This document shows, piece by piece, positions 46,574 through 55,487 of a stretch of 64,000 nucleotides of DNA; position 1 is the stretch's first letter, and each line of letters begins with the position of its first letter. A model generated the notes under the pieces. That model had not been told where the DNA came from, ran no database searches, and was given only the letters and a program-made list of their open reading frames with translations. The position numbers and the translations under genes are program-made. This DNA comes from Tolypothrix sp. PCC 7712 (GTDB lineage: Bacteria > Cyanobacteriota > Cyanobacteriia > Cyanobacteriales > Nostocaceae), in contig NZ_CP063785.1 of the NCBI RefSeq assembly GCF_025860405.1, positions 3,286,001 through 3,350,000 of the forward strand. The letters are read 5' to 3'.

Positions 46574-48694
46574 CTAAGCAACTTGAAAATTAAAGCTGAG
46601 GGTTGCCCAATGATTCACATCTAATACATAAGAGTCAGCAGCAGTACCGTTAATTTCTGCTTTTACAGAACTAGCATTATGTAAATCTTGTAGTAAGGCT
46701 TGGGCGACTTCTAAGGGATTTAATAATGGGCCGATGGGTTGTTGATCTGTCGTCTGATTTTTAGCAGTTTCCAATGTAGTTAGGGTTTCATTGAAGGGAC
46801 TGGTGCTAAAAATTAGTTGATGTTCGCATTCATAAGCTGGGCCAGGAATTACCCATTCAGCCGCCGCAGCGCTTTGTGGTAAGGTAAATGTTTCACCTGG
46901 GGCAATAACTAATTGTTTCACCAAGGGTTTGCTTGGGGAAATGTTCGGTTCTGAAGAAGTTTGCCAGGGATAAAATGCGATCGCACTTCTGTTATTCTTT
47001 AATCCCAGCAAAATTAAATATACGGCGCGATCGCCTAAATTTTGTAAGCGATATTGCAATTTACTACCAATGGGTACAATCCCTGTGCTGGGTGATTTGT
47101 TGGTTGCAGTTTCATTACCTAAAGTCCGCATGGTTTCTCGTTGCATCACCACACGCGGCGCTAAAGTATTAATAATCTCCAGACTGGCTTTAATAGCTAA
47201 CCGTGAAGAGCCTTCATTTTCTGTAAGTCGCCATAACTTAGCTGCTAACAAGGTGGGTAATTTCGGCCCCAACCTTTGCACTGCGATTTTTACCGCTTCT
47301 CCGGGTTCGCCAGCAATGTTGGGTATAGCTTCGCCACTGAGAGAAAATAAACTGTAGCATGTAGGTGTTGGCGAAAGTTTGCCAAATAGATAATCTGCTG
47401 GTTGTTCTCCCGCCACGACAGCAGAAACATGGGCTATTGAAGCAAAGGCGCTAGTAGCATCTACTCGTTCAATTCTCTCTAGTGCCGTATCTAAAGCCAC
47501 AATTAAACTAATATTGCGGGGTAAAACACGCACAGTTTCTTGTACCAATTGCCCTACTTGTAAAGGATTCGTAGGATTAACATTGGAAAGTTGTGCTTTA
47601 GCTGTTAACCCAGCACGCGATCGCAATATTAGCGGTTCTCCAGTAACTAAGCTAAATCGGGAGTTAATACTGTAGTTTTCCAATACTTGGGGTGGTAATC
47701 CCGCTAACCATAAACTCACGGTTTTGCCATCTTCTTCTATGGCTGTAATTGCACCTTCACCCCCAACTGAGGTATCAGGAGCAAAATTATCGCCAATGAA
47801 AACAGCTTGGGGATTTTTCTTGCTACTGACTAAAGCTGGCTGCTGCTTGCTACCCAGCTTACGCATCGCCGTTTCTACTTGAGAAAGGCTGACTTGAATT
47901 GTCTTAGTCGGTGTAACTTCCCATAGATATTGCGTTAAAGCGTAGGTAAATAACCCCGCGCTAAAACCTGATAGCAAAACTTCCCGCGCGGCTTGCTGGG
48001 AATCGCCTGTGGCGGACAATAGCAAGGGTGGGGTAACTTCTCCCTTAATGAGAGAATTTTGCGTTTTTAGCTGTTTAAGAAATTCCAGTTCTGCTGTTGC
48101 TAGCTGACTATCTACTTCGGGACGGGAACGTACTCTTAAGCCTGGTAACCCAGCACTATTTGGTGCATAGTAGCTAGTATCTAATACCGCAGTGACCCGA
48201 TCTGTAGAGAGCGATCGCAACAATAATAATAAAGTTTCTTCTAATAAATAATTGCTATTTTGACTATTTTGTGTATTAACTGCGATGAGAGCATTTTGCA
48301 CTTGATCGGCTTCTATATTGATGCGAGTACCGTAGCCGCTAAAGTGAAATACTACAACATCACCTGTTCTCGCTTGCTTACCCAGATGTTCTAAAAAAGC
48401 AGCTTCAATAAATTCTCGGTTAGCTTGTTCCTCTGTTAACGTGAGGATATTGGCTGCGGGGAAGCCAAAGCGATGCATCAGCAATTCTTTTTGCAGTTCA
48501 ACATCAGTCAAACACCCACTCAGGGCAGGATTTTGGGAGTATTGATTAATGCCAATCAACAATGCCAACTTACGCACACTAGGTTGCGCCAACGCTTGGT
48601 AATAGCGATTTCCCCAGTTCAACCACTCAGCTTCAGTTATACCCAAAACTGTGAGAGTTGAACCAATCCGTTGTAAAAAAGTCCGACGCTTCAT
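46574..48694 (-). CDS. Orthocaspase-like (caspase-fold C14) protein with both catalytic residues replaced
   Basis: 706 residues. A twin-arginine-like N-terminus (MKRRTFLQRIGS) may export it. The caspase p20-like domain (~41-290) starts KLALLIGINQY. Where active proteases have H-[YF]-S-G-H-G it reads HFSGYG, with Tyr121 for the catalytic His. Where they have D-x-C it reads LDTSYY, with Ser174 for Cys. It is thus a likely pseudo-protease; such Tyr/Ser variants are known among cyanobacterial orthocaspases. The C-terminal ~400 residues are beta-rich and unassigned, perhaps ligand-binding (YRLQNLGDRAVYLILLGLKN). It stands alone next to a repeat region. Role unknown; scaffold or decoy is inference. 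Confidence 0.85.
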   Translation of the reverse strand: MKRRTFLQRIGSTLTVLGITEAEWLNWGNRYYQALAQPSVRKLALLIGINQYSQNPALSGCLTDVELQKELLMHRFGFPAANILTLTEEQANREFIEAAFLEHLGKQARTGDVVVFHFSGYGTRINIEADQVQNALIAVNTQNSQNSNYLLEETLLLLLRSLSTDRVTAVLDTSYYAPNSAGLPGLRVRSRPEVDSQLATAELEFLKQLKTQNSLIKGEVTPPLLLSATGDSQQAAREVLLSGFSAGLFTYALTQYLWEVTPTKTIQVSLSQVETAMRKLGSKQQPALVSSKKNPQAVFIGDNFAPDTSVGGEGAITAIEEDGKTVSLWLAGLPPQVLENYSINSRFSLVTGEPLILRSRAGLTAKAQLSNVNPTNPLQVGQLVQETVRVLPRNISLIVALDTALERIERVDATSAFASIAHVSAVVAGEQPADYLFGKLSPTPTCYSLFSLSGEAIPNIAGEPGEAVKIAVQRLGPKLPTLLAAKLWRLTENEGSSRLAIKASLEIINTLAPRVVMQRETMRTLGNETATNKSPSTGIVPIGSKLQYRLQNLGDRAVYLILLGLKNNRSAIAFYPWQTSSEPNISPSKPLVKQLVIAPGETFTLPQSAAAAEWVIPGPAYECEHQLIFSTSPFNETLTTLETAKNQTTDQQPIGPLLNPLEVAQALLQDLHNASSVKAEINGTAADSYVLDVNHWATLSFNFQVA

Positions 48695-48784
48695 AAATTC
48701 GCTATCAGCCCTCAGCCCATCAGCATAACAGCTTAAAGGGCTAAAGCCTGTAGTGTAAAGTTAAACTCGATACTGTTTTGCAAT

Positions 48785-48925
48785 AGCAAGGGGCATGGGG
48801 CATGGGGCATTGGGCATGGGGCATTGGGCATTGGTAATGGGTAATGGGTAATTGGGATATCTCCCTCATCTTCCTCATCTCCCCCAACCCCCAGTCCCCA
48901 GTCCCCAGTCCCCAATCCCGAGTCC
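48785..48925. repeat. Composite heptanucleotide repeat array
   Basis: GGGGCAT/GGGCATT units, GGTAATG units, CTCCCTCAT/CTTCCTCAT units, then CCCCAGT/CCCCAAT units ending at the sat stop. Same module order as at 22172. Confidence 0.85.
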
Positions 48926-50104
48926 CTAAGCCAAAACTTGCACTTTCATTGCTCTTGCTAACTCCGCTGCTACCTCTGGACGAGAAAATTCTGGGGGAGG
49001 TAGTTCACCCCGGCGCAGCATTTCTCTGACTTTGGTTCCTGATAGGTGGACGCGTTCTTCTGGTTTACTGGGACTAGTTTTGGTTGTCGCCATTTGTTTG
49101 GTACGCGTACAGTAAAACGCGTGTTCAAACATCATGGGGACAATCCCTAATTCACCAGGCTCAAATTCATCAAAGATGTATTGAGCATCGTAGGTGCCAT
49201 AGTAATCACCAACGCCTGCATGATCGCGTCCCACAATAAAGTGAGTACAACCGTAGTTCTTGCGGACTAAAGCATGGAAAATGGCTTCTCTGGGGCCAGC
49301 GTAACGCATAGCGGCTGGGTTAATTGCCAAAATCACCCGATCCACAGGATAGTAATGTTCCAGCAAAATTTCATAGCAGCGCATCCGCACATCAGCCGGG
49401 ATGTCATCTTCTTTTGTTGCCCCTACTAATGGGTGCAAAAATAGACCATCTACGGTTTCCAAAGCGCACTTTTGAATATATTCATGGGCGCGGTGGATGG
49501 GATTACGAGTTTGAAAGCCAACAATAGTTTTCCAGCCTTTGGTTTGGAACATTTGCCGAGATGCGGCAGGATCGATTTGGTAGGCGGGAAAATGAGGATG
49601 GGAATCGCGTTGTAATAGCCAGACATCACCAGCCAGATTTACAGACCCTTGGTTATAGAGTACTTGCACGCCTGGATGTTTAGCATCATCAGTGCGATAG
49701 ACATTAATAGCTTCGCGGGTTTTGTCGTAGGTATACTTTTGGGATAGCTGTAAAACCCCGATATACTCGCCATTGGGGTTATCCAGACGAATTAAGCCAC
49801 CTTCCTGGAGTGGAGAAGCTACTTCTTCGGTTACCGACAGTGTAATAGGAATTGACCACACAAGACCGTTAGCTAGGCGCATTTCTGTAACCACGCGATC
49901 GTAGTCTTCCTGGTTCATAAAACCTGTGAGTGGACTAAAACCGCCGATCGCAATCATCTCTAAATCAGAAACGGCTCGCTCGTCAAGTTGCACTCTTGGC
50001 AAAAACTCAGCCTTTGAGAGAAACTCTTCTCTTTGTTCTGGTGTGGCAATGCGATTAACCAACTGTCCACCGTGCGGGGCTATGGCTTCTGGATGGTGAC
50101 TCAA
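48926..50104 (-). CDS. sat: Sulfate adenylyltransferase (ATP sulfurylase)
   Basis: 392 residues, the homo-oligomeric Sat type. It makes adenosine phosphosulfate from sulfate and ATP, the first intracellular step of sulfate assimilation. Visible: the N-terminal PUA-like region ([24 protein letters not shown]), the nucleotide-binding [16 protein letters not shown] (HxxH, ~200), [11 protein letters not shown], the [19 protein letters not shown] segment, and [15 protein letters not shown]. It lacks a fused APS kinase domain. It acts downstream of the sulfate importer at 15-19 kb. Monocistronic on the minus strand. Confidence 0.96.
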   Translation of the reverse strand: MSHHPEAIAPHGGQLVNRIATPEQREEFLSKAEFLPRVQLDERAVSDLEMIAIGGFSPLTGFMNQEDYDRVVTEMRLANGLVWSIPITLSVTEEVASPLQEGGLIRLDNPNGEYIGVLQLSQKYTYDKTREAINVYRTDDAKHPGVQVLYNQGSVNLAGDVWLLQRDSHPHFPAYQIDPAASRQMFQTKGWKTIVGFQTRNPIHRAHEYIQKCALETVDGLFLHPLVGATKEDDIPADVRMRCYEILLEHYYPVDRVILAINPAAMRYAGPREAIFHALVRKNYGCTHFIVGRDHAGVGDYYGTYDAQYIFDEFEPGELGIVPMMFEHAFYCTRTKQMATTKTSPSKPEERVHLSGTKVREMLRRGELPPPEFSRPEVAAELARAMKVQVLA

Positions 50105-50692
50105 CGTAATCCCCTCTTTGAGTTAAGGTAATTGTTTCAAACTATGTACTAACTTATCAAAATGCTGACACACAGATAAAAAGAGTTTCGGAAATTACTA
50201 CAACATGGTTAAAATTAATGGGACAGATAGTAGCGTGTTACGGCTATGAAGGTATTTGGGACTGAGAAACAATAGGAATTAGCAGTAACGCACCATATTA
50301 CACGGCGGTGCATTAGGCGCAAGATTAGTGATTTTGTGACCAACCATATCGAGAATATGCGCCTAACACACCCTACATTAATTACTTTAATTACTCGATA
50401 AATAACCTTTCAAAGCTTACATCGATTAGGAAAACTATTAGCCTATTAACAGGTTAGTAATCTAATAGTTATGAAAACACTGGCAATATTCCCCCTTTGG
50501 ATGGAGGAAAAACTCCCTACTCGCGGTAGAGCCAACTAAATGATTACAAAGGTTATTCTGAATCATATCAAAGGCTAAGTAACAAATAAAACACAATTTC
50601 AAAAATCAAATTTTTCATTTATCTGAAAAGTTTTGGTTAATGCAAAGTCTTGTTTGTCAATATTTCCTAGTCGAGGAGTGGAATAAAAGGTT
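50105..50692. other. sat-hypothetical divergent intergenic region
   Basis: 588 bases. 50286-50376 is a TAACGCACC...AACACACCCTAC dispersed repeat pair; 50433-50470 is a palindrome with a 9-bp stem (AACTATTAG / CTAATAGTT). The rest is AT-rich. It should include the sat promoter. No gene. Confidence 0.5.
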
Positions 50693-51397
50693 ATGAATAA
50701 TCCAAGCGATCGCGAAAGCTATCACAGTGAAAATAGGCAAGAATCTTATACAGATGCTAACGGTGAGACTCGTACTCACGTGCAGAGAACTACGGAAACA
50801 GTTAACAACACGGGTAATTATAATTCCTATGGAAGTGGTTATGTAACCGGTCGCAACGCTGAACGCAGATATCAACAAGCGAATTTAGTAGAGCGTGATA
50901 ATAGTAATACTGCTAATGGTTTATTGTTAGGTGTCATCCTAGCTTCTTTAGTTACCTTGGGTGCAGCCGCATTCTGGTATTTCAACCAGCGTAACAATGA
51001 ACCTGTGAACAATGCTGCGCCAGTATTCGTTCCTGTACCATCTAGTGCTAGTCCTTCCCCTGCTGCTAGTCAATCTCCTCAAACAAAAACCACAATCATT
51101 GAAAGAACCAGAGAAGTACCTGTTGTAATTCCTCAACAGTCTCCTCCTTCACAATCTGCGCCTTCACAACCAAATATTAATATTACTGTTCCATCTCAAC
51201 GACCTGCTGCTGAAAGAGTTCCATCTGCATCGCCATCAACATCGACTCCCAGCCAGCAAAGTCCAACCGATAACTCTTCTACTCAAGATAAGAGCAGCGA
51301 TACACTGACAAATTCTCCACTTAAGGGAGCAGGTCAGTCAAACACCGACTCTAACAGTGGTACTTCGTCTTCTGGAGATAGTAAGACTGGTCAGTAG
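50693..51397 (+). CDS. Single-pass membrane protein with Pro/Ser-rich exterior
   Basis: 234 residues. The polar N-terminus (~1-68) contains YHSENRQESYTDANGETRTHV-like text, then one membrane helix (~70-92, GLLLGVILASLVTLGAAAFWYF), then a long disordered Pro/Ser/Gln/Thr-rich tail. No known domain is recognised. The pattern resembles cyanobacterial envelope or cell-wall-spanning linkers; topology and function are unknown. A weak AAAAGG lies just before the ATG. Monocistronic; a heptad array follows. Confidence 0.65.
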   Translation: MNNPSDRESYHSENRQESYTDANGETRTHVQRTTETVNNTGNYNSYGSGYVTGRNAERRYQQANLVERDNSNTANGLLLGVILASLVTLGAAAFWYFNQRNNEPVNNAAPVFVPVPSSASPSPAASQSPQTKTTIIERTREVPVVIPQQSPPSQSAPSQPNINITVPSQRPAAERVPSASPSTSTPSQQSPTDNSSTQDKSSDTLTNSPLKGAGQSNTDSNSGTSSSGDSKTGQ

Positions 51398-52092
51398 GTG
51401 TTTGTCGTTGGGGAAGGGGGAAGGGGGAAGGGTTAATGGGTAATGGGTAATGGGTAATGGGTAATTGGTTTTTGTTCTCCTCATCCCCCTCATCTCCATC
51501 ATCTTCCTCATCTCTATCTCTCAAACACCAAACCCCGCTTATTAAGAAAAATTGCCAAAATGTTGCGGTAAATTAACAGCGATCAAGTTTAGTAAATATG
51601 TGGTTCAGTAGAGTAAAGTAGGTGCTACATTAAGAACAAGGTACAAAAAGGTTAAAAGTTCACCAACAAACCTTTAAATTAGAGCCTGTGCCTCCTGCTC
51701 TAATGTTCTCGCAATCACTGCTCAGTTGTAGCATCCATTGAAAGTGTTTTCGCCTTAATCTCATCGATTATCCTTTTGGAGGTGATTGAACGCACAGCCA
51801 GAAATGCCTGCCTAGTTGGATCAAGGATGCACAAATGGTTTCTGGAGAGAGCGATTGCGAAGATTGTTTACAGTCCACATTAGTTGTAGCTATTTTCCTC
51901 TGAATTTTAGAATTTTCTCGAAACAATTGCATTTTTCATCAACCGCCTGAAGCTGCTGATATTCTTCCATCGTAGCTTGAGGCGGTTAAATGTGTTTAAA
52001 GGTTGACTATGGAATGTTGGCTGTTGATAGCCAGAAAGAGAAAATGTGCAGAGTTCCAGCAAGAGTATCCGAATAAATGAAATGTTTCTGGA
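51398..52092. other. Intergenic region with heptad array
   Basis: 695 bases between convergent genes. 51408-51530 is a composite array (GGGGAAG, GGTAATG, CCTCATCCC/CTCATCTCC units). 51540-52090 has no ORF above noise; around 51918-51990 is a loosely palindromic ACCGCCTGAAGC...GCTTGAGGCGGT hairpin that could terminate the leftward or rightward gene. Confidence 0.5.
51408..51530. repeat. Composite heptanucleotide repeat array
   Basis: GGGGGAA units, five GGTAATG/GGTAATT units, a T-rich spacer, then CTCATCCCC, CTCATCTCC and CTTCCTCAT units. CCCCAGT units are missing at the end. Confidence 0.82.
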
Positions 52093-52926
52093 CTATTCAC
52101 GAATTAAGGTAATTACAGTTACTTCTGGCGGACAAAATAAGCGTCCTGGTCGATAAGTTCCTAAGCCACGATTGATATATAACTGATTACTGCCAACTTT
52201 GTGAAATCCTTGGGCCCATTCCCAATATCGCACTACTGTAGAGAAATCCCCAAGGAAAAAAGATACCCAACTCCGCAATTTTTTGGGTAGTTTCTTCAGC
52301 AGCTTTTTATAATGAAACACCAAAGGGCCAATACCTGGTATGACTATATGACCTCCGTGGGTATGACCAGATAGCTGTAAATCTACTCGCCATTGTTGCA
52401 ATATCTTAGCAGTATCGGGGTTATGGGATAAAACAATGCGGGGTGTGGCGGAGTCTAGTTGATTCATTACTGGTGCTGGGTGAAATTCTCTTGACCAATA
52501 ATCAGCTAATCCGATAAATGGTAATTCTGCGCCTACAGGATAAGCGATTTCATTCCACAAGACATTAACTCCAATCTTAGTAAATGCATTTGTTACTTCT
52601 GCTTTGGAGTGGCTGTAATGGATGTCATGGTTACCAAGTATGGCATAGACTCCATAACGGCTTTCTAGATATTTGAGACGTTGGGTTAATTTATGAATCG
52701 GAGTCGGATCGTCCGTTACATAGTCACCAGTTAAGACTACTACATCAGGTTCGGCTTCATTAGTCAGTGCGATCGCTTCTTCTAACATCTCATCCGATAA
52801 TCGCAAACCATCGTAATGAAAATCTGATAACTGAACTAACTTTAAGCCTTCTAAAGATACAGGTAAGTCTGTAATCTTAACCGTTAGTTTATCTACTCTT
52901 AAATGTCCTGTAAATAACCAGTGCAT
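52093..52926 (-). CDS. Metallophosphoesterase (copy 1)
   Basis: 277 residues, calcineurin-like phosphoesterase fold. The dinuclear metal motifs are all present: SDFHYDG (~35-41), TGDYV (~65), LGNHD (~96), SHNPD (~166) and SGHTHGG (~185). The family cleaves phosphomonoesters or diesters; substrate unknown. There is no signal peptide or membrane anchor, unlike YkuE-type members with similar motifs. It is most similar to the neighbour at 53166 over its full length, evidently a tandem duplicate. The start MHWLFTGHLRVDKLTV aligns with the paralogue. Confidence 0.9.
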   Translation of the reverse strand: MHWLFTGHLRVDKLTVKITDLPVSLEGLKLVQLSDFHYDGLRLSDEMLEEAIALTNEAEPDVVVLTGDYVTDDPTPIHKLTQRLKYLESRYGVYAILGNHDIHYSHSKAEVTNAFTKIGVNVLWNEIAYPVGAELPFIGLADYWSREFHPAPVMNQLDSATPRIVLSHNPDTAKILQQWRVDLQLSGHTHGGHIVIPGIGPLVFHYKKLLKKLPKKLRSWVSFFLGDFSTVVRYWEWAQGFHKVGSNQLYINRGLGTYRPGRLFCPPEVTVITLIRE

Positions 52927-53165
52927 AACTTAATAGACACTCCTCATAGCAGCGCTTACAGCTTACCAAAAAATAAAATATATCTTAAATTAAGAATTCT
53001 TTAGAATGGGTATCAATACTTGATAGTTAAAATGTAGACAGTTGACTGCTGACTGTTGACTGGTAATGAGTATCTGTTTTAGCTTGAATAAACATTGGTG
53101 TTTGCTTGAGCAAGATTCAATCTATTTAATTAAATTAATTTTTTGGTTGGCTATTCATTTAAAAA

Positions 53166-53996
53166 TTACTGACTTTGTAGGGTGATGATAGTCACTTCTG
53201 GGCGACAAAATAAACGTCCTGGTAAATAAGTACCTAACCCACGATTGACATATAATTGATTTTTGCCTATTTGATGTAAACCCTGTGCCCATTCCCAATG
53301 TCTTACTGTATAGTTACTCACTTGCAAAAATGGCATAAATTGACGCACTTTTTTAGGAATTTTTTGCACAATTTTTCTGTAATATGCTAATGCTGGGCCA
53401 AATCTGGGAATTACGATTTGACCACCATGAGTATGACCAGATAATTGCAAATCTATACGCCATGCTTGCAATAATTCTGCAGTATCAGGGTTGTGAGACA
53501 GCACAATCCGCGGAATATCAGGATCTAGCTGATTCATGACTGGTACAGGGTTAAATTCTTGCGAGTAACGATCTGCTAACCCTACTAATGGCAATTCTTT
53601 TCCTAGGGGATAAGCGATGTCATTCCAAAGAACAGGAACACCAATTTTATTGAAAGCATCTGTAATTTCTGCTCTTGAGTGTTGATAACATATATCGTGG
53701 TTGCCCAGTATGGCATAAATACCTGTACGACTTTGGAGATTTTTCAGCCTTAGCACTAGCTTGTGAATTGGTTGTGGGCTTCTGTTAACATAGTCTCCAG
53801 TCAATAATACTAAATCTGGTTGGGCTTGGTTGCTAACTGCGATCGCCTGTTCTAACATCGCTTCCGATAGCCCAAAACCATCGTAATGAAAATCTGACAT
53901 CTGCACCAGCTTTTTACCTTTTAAAGATGCAGGTAAGTCTGCAATCTTAACCGTCAATTTTTCTGTACTCAACGGCCCTGATAGTAACCAGTGCAT
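53166..53996 (-). CDS. Metallophosphoesterase (copy 2, tandem duplicate)
   Basis: 276 residues from the ATG at 53996 (MHWLLSGPLSTEKL), chosen to align with copy 1; an ATG at 54011 adds five residues. It carries the same metal motifs: SDFHYDG, TGDYV, LGNHD, SHNPD and SGHTHGG. The two proteins differ mainly in charge and in the segment after GHTHGG (IPRFGPALAYYRKIV versus IPGIGPLVFHYKKLL). Same strand, 240-base spacer, so possibly separate promoters. Substrate unknown. Confidence 0.9.
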   Translation of the reverse strand: MHWLLSGPLSTEKLTVKIADLPASLKGKKLVQMSDFHYDGFGLSEAMLEQAIAVSNQAQPDLVLLTGDYVNRSPQPIHKLVLRLKNLQSRTGIYAILGNHDICYQHSRAEITDAFNKIGVPVLWNDIAYPLGKELPLVGLADRYSQEFNPVPVMNQLDPDIPRIVLSHNPDTAELLQAWRIDLQLSGHTHGGQIVIPRFGPALAYYRKIVQKIPKKVRQFMPFLQVSNYTVRHWEWAQGLHQIGKNQLYVNRGLGTYLPGRLFCRPEVTIITLQSQ

Positions 53997-54011
53997 AGCG
54001 CGCTTAATCAT

Positions 54012-54320
54012 CCTAACTATTAGCGCTTATAGCTTAACTAAAAATTCTGCGATCGCCTGTTCAACTAAAACAACTTCTTGAAAACTTCATGAATTATATA
54101 ATTTGTTTACGTATTTGTACTTAAAAATTTTAATGAGTATTTACTTGAGGCTGTGGTTTGCTGAGGTAGATTCCCGCTAGACTTCTTTTTATAAGCGGAA
54201 TAAAATAATACTAAATTGAAATTTTAATAGAAAGTAATTAATATTACATTTTCAATGTCTACTATTCAAATATTGCTTATTTATACACCATTAAATTAAC
54301 AATTCCAAAAGCTTTAGTTT
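54012..54320. other. Divergent intergenic region
   Basis: 309 AT-rich bases between the metallophosphoesterase and the Mrr-ParA gene. No repeat arrays, one HIP1-type site near 54050, no ORF. Presumed to hold both promoters. Confidence 0.45.
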
Positions 54321-55487
54321 ATGACATCATCTTTAGAGAAAGCATACATTCAAGACTATATACATTTTGAGCAGCATGTAGCAAAACTAATGCATAAGGC
54401 TGGCTGGAAAGTTGAAACTGCTAAACCTAACCAGCGTGGTTATGATTTAGTGATCAAAAAAGACAATTTAGTATGTGCTGTTCAGGTGAAATGGCTAAAA
54501 AATAATGTGACTGCACCCCAGCTTTTAGGCTTTGCTAATTTTTTAGATTCTAATGAAGGTCAGGAATTTAATTTTGGTTGCTTTATTACTACAAAAGGTT
54601 TTGGTGGGCCAGCACAGGCATTAATCAGATCTTGGAATAAAAATACTAAAATACGCTGTGGTATTGCTTTGGAAAATAAGCTGGAGATGGTTGATGGTAT
54701 TCCTTCTGATATTTATGTAGGTGATATAAACCCTAATGGCAAAGATTCCACAAGAAAAGTTTATTTTGGAGTTTTTACTTGCAAAGGAGGGGTAGGGAAA
54801 ACGACCGTAGCAGCACACTTAGCTGGAGCATTAGCTCTACAAGGATTTAATATTGCTCTGGTGGATTTAGATCCAGAAGAAAATCTGCAAAAGTTAGTAG
54901 GCGATGGCGTTTTTGTTCCTAATCCACAAGGTGTCGGTACAACTATTCAAGTATTTGATGGCAATGATTGGCATGAAGATTCTGCTCGTGATTGTCAAAT
55001 AGTGATTTGCGATTGCTCGCCTGCACTAGAACGTAATCCCCAAGAGATAGTTAAGCGATTAGATTATTGCATTATTCCCACAACATTAAATCCTTTGGGA
55101 ATTAACAAGCATGGCAAAGTAATTCAAGCAACTGTTGAAGAAATACGCGATATTAATAAAACCGCTCATTTATTTGTCCTGGTCAATAACTTTAAAGACC
55201 CTGGTATCAGACGTTTCAAGCTTCTAAAAGATGTCTATTTTGATGCTTATAAGGAAATTAGTAAGACAGATGATAAGTTTCATTGTATAAATCCAGAAGA
55301 AGTTTGTATTCGGGCTAGCGACCTACTTTATTACTGGGGTATTCATATTATTGAAAATCCAGCAAATCCTGCCAGTAGATTAGCATTTGATCTTATAGGT
55401 GGAAGATGCTATCCGCGGGAAGATTTTATAAAATTAGCTGATTACATTGAAACGAAAGCTGGTATAGGAGTTTTGCGGGCTAACTGA
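54321..55487 (+). CDS. Fusion of Mrr-type restriction endonuclease domain and ParA-type ATPase
   Basis: 388 residues. Residues ~12-120 match the Mrr-like PD-(D/E)xK nuclease pattern: YIHFEQHVAKLMHKAGW (Glu17), then RGYDLVI (Asp42) and CAVQVKW (Gln55, Lys57), so the active-site set E...D-x12-QxK is intact. Residues ~146-380 are a ParA/MinD-type ATPase with deviant Walker A CKGGVGKTT (154-162), VDLDPEENLQ and DCSPALERN. Mrr domains cut DNA; ParA ATPases bind DNA or membranes cooperatively. It is a lone gene overlapping the convergent MFS gene by eight bases. No ParB or methyltransferase is nearby. A defence or DNA-maintenance role is inference. Confidence 0.82.
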   Translation: MTSSLEKAYIQDYIHFEQHVAKLMHKAGWKVETAKPNQRGYDLVIKKDNLVCAVQVKWLKNNVTAPQLLGFANFLDSNEGQEFNFGCFITTKGFGGPAQALIRSWNKNTKIRCGIALENKLEMVDGIPSDIYVGDINPNGKDSTRKVYFGVFTCKGGVGKTTVAAHLAGALALQGFNIALVDLDPEENLQKLVGDGVFVPNPQGVGTTIQVFDGNDWHEDSARDCQIVICDCSPALERNPQEIVKRLDYCIIPTTLNPLGINKHGKVIQATVEEIRDINKTAHLFVLVNNFKDPGIRRFKLLKDVYFDAYKEISKTDDKFHCINPEEVCIRASDLLYYWGIHIIENPANPASRLAFDLIGGRCYPREDFIKLADYIETKAGIGVLRAN

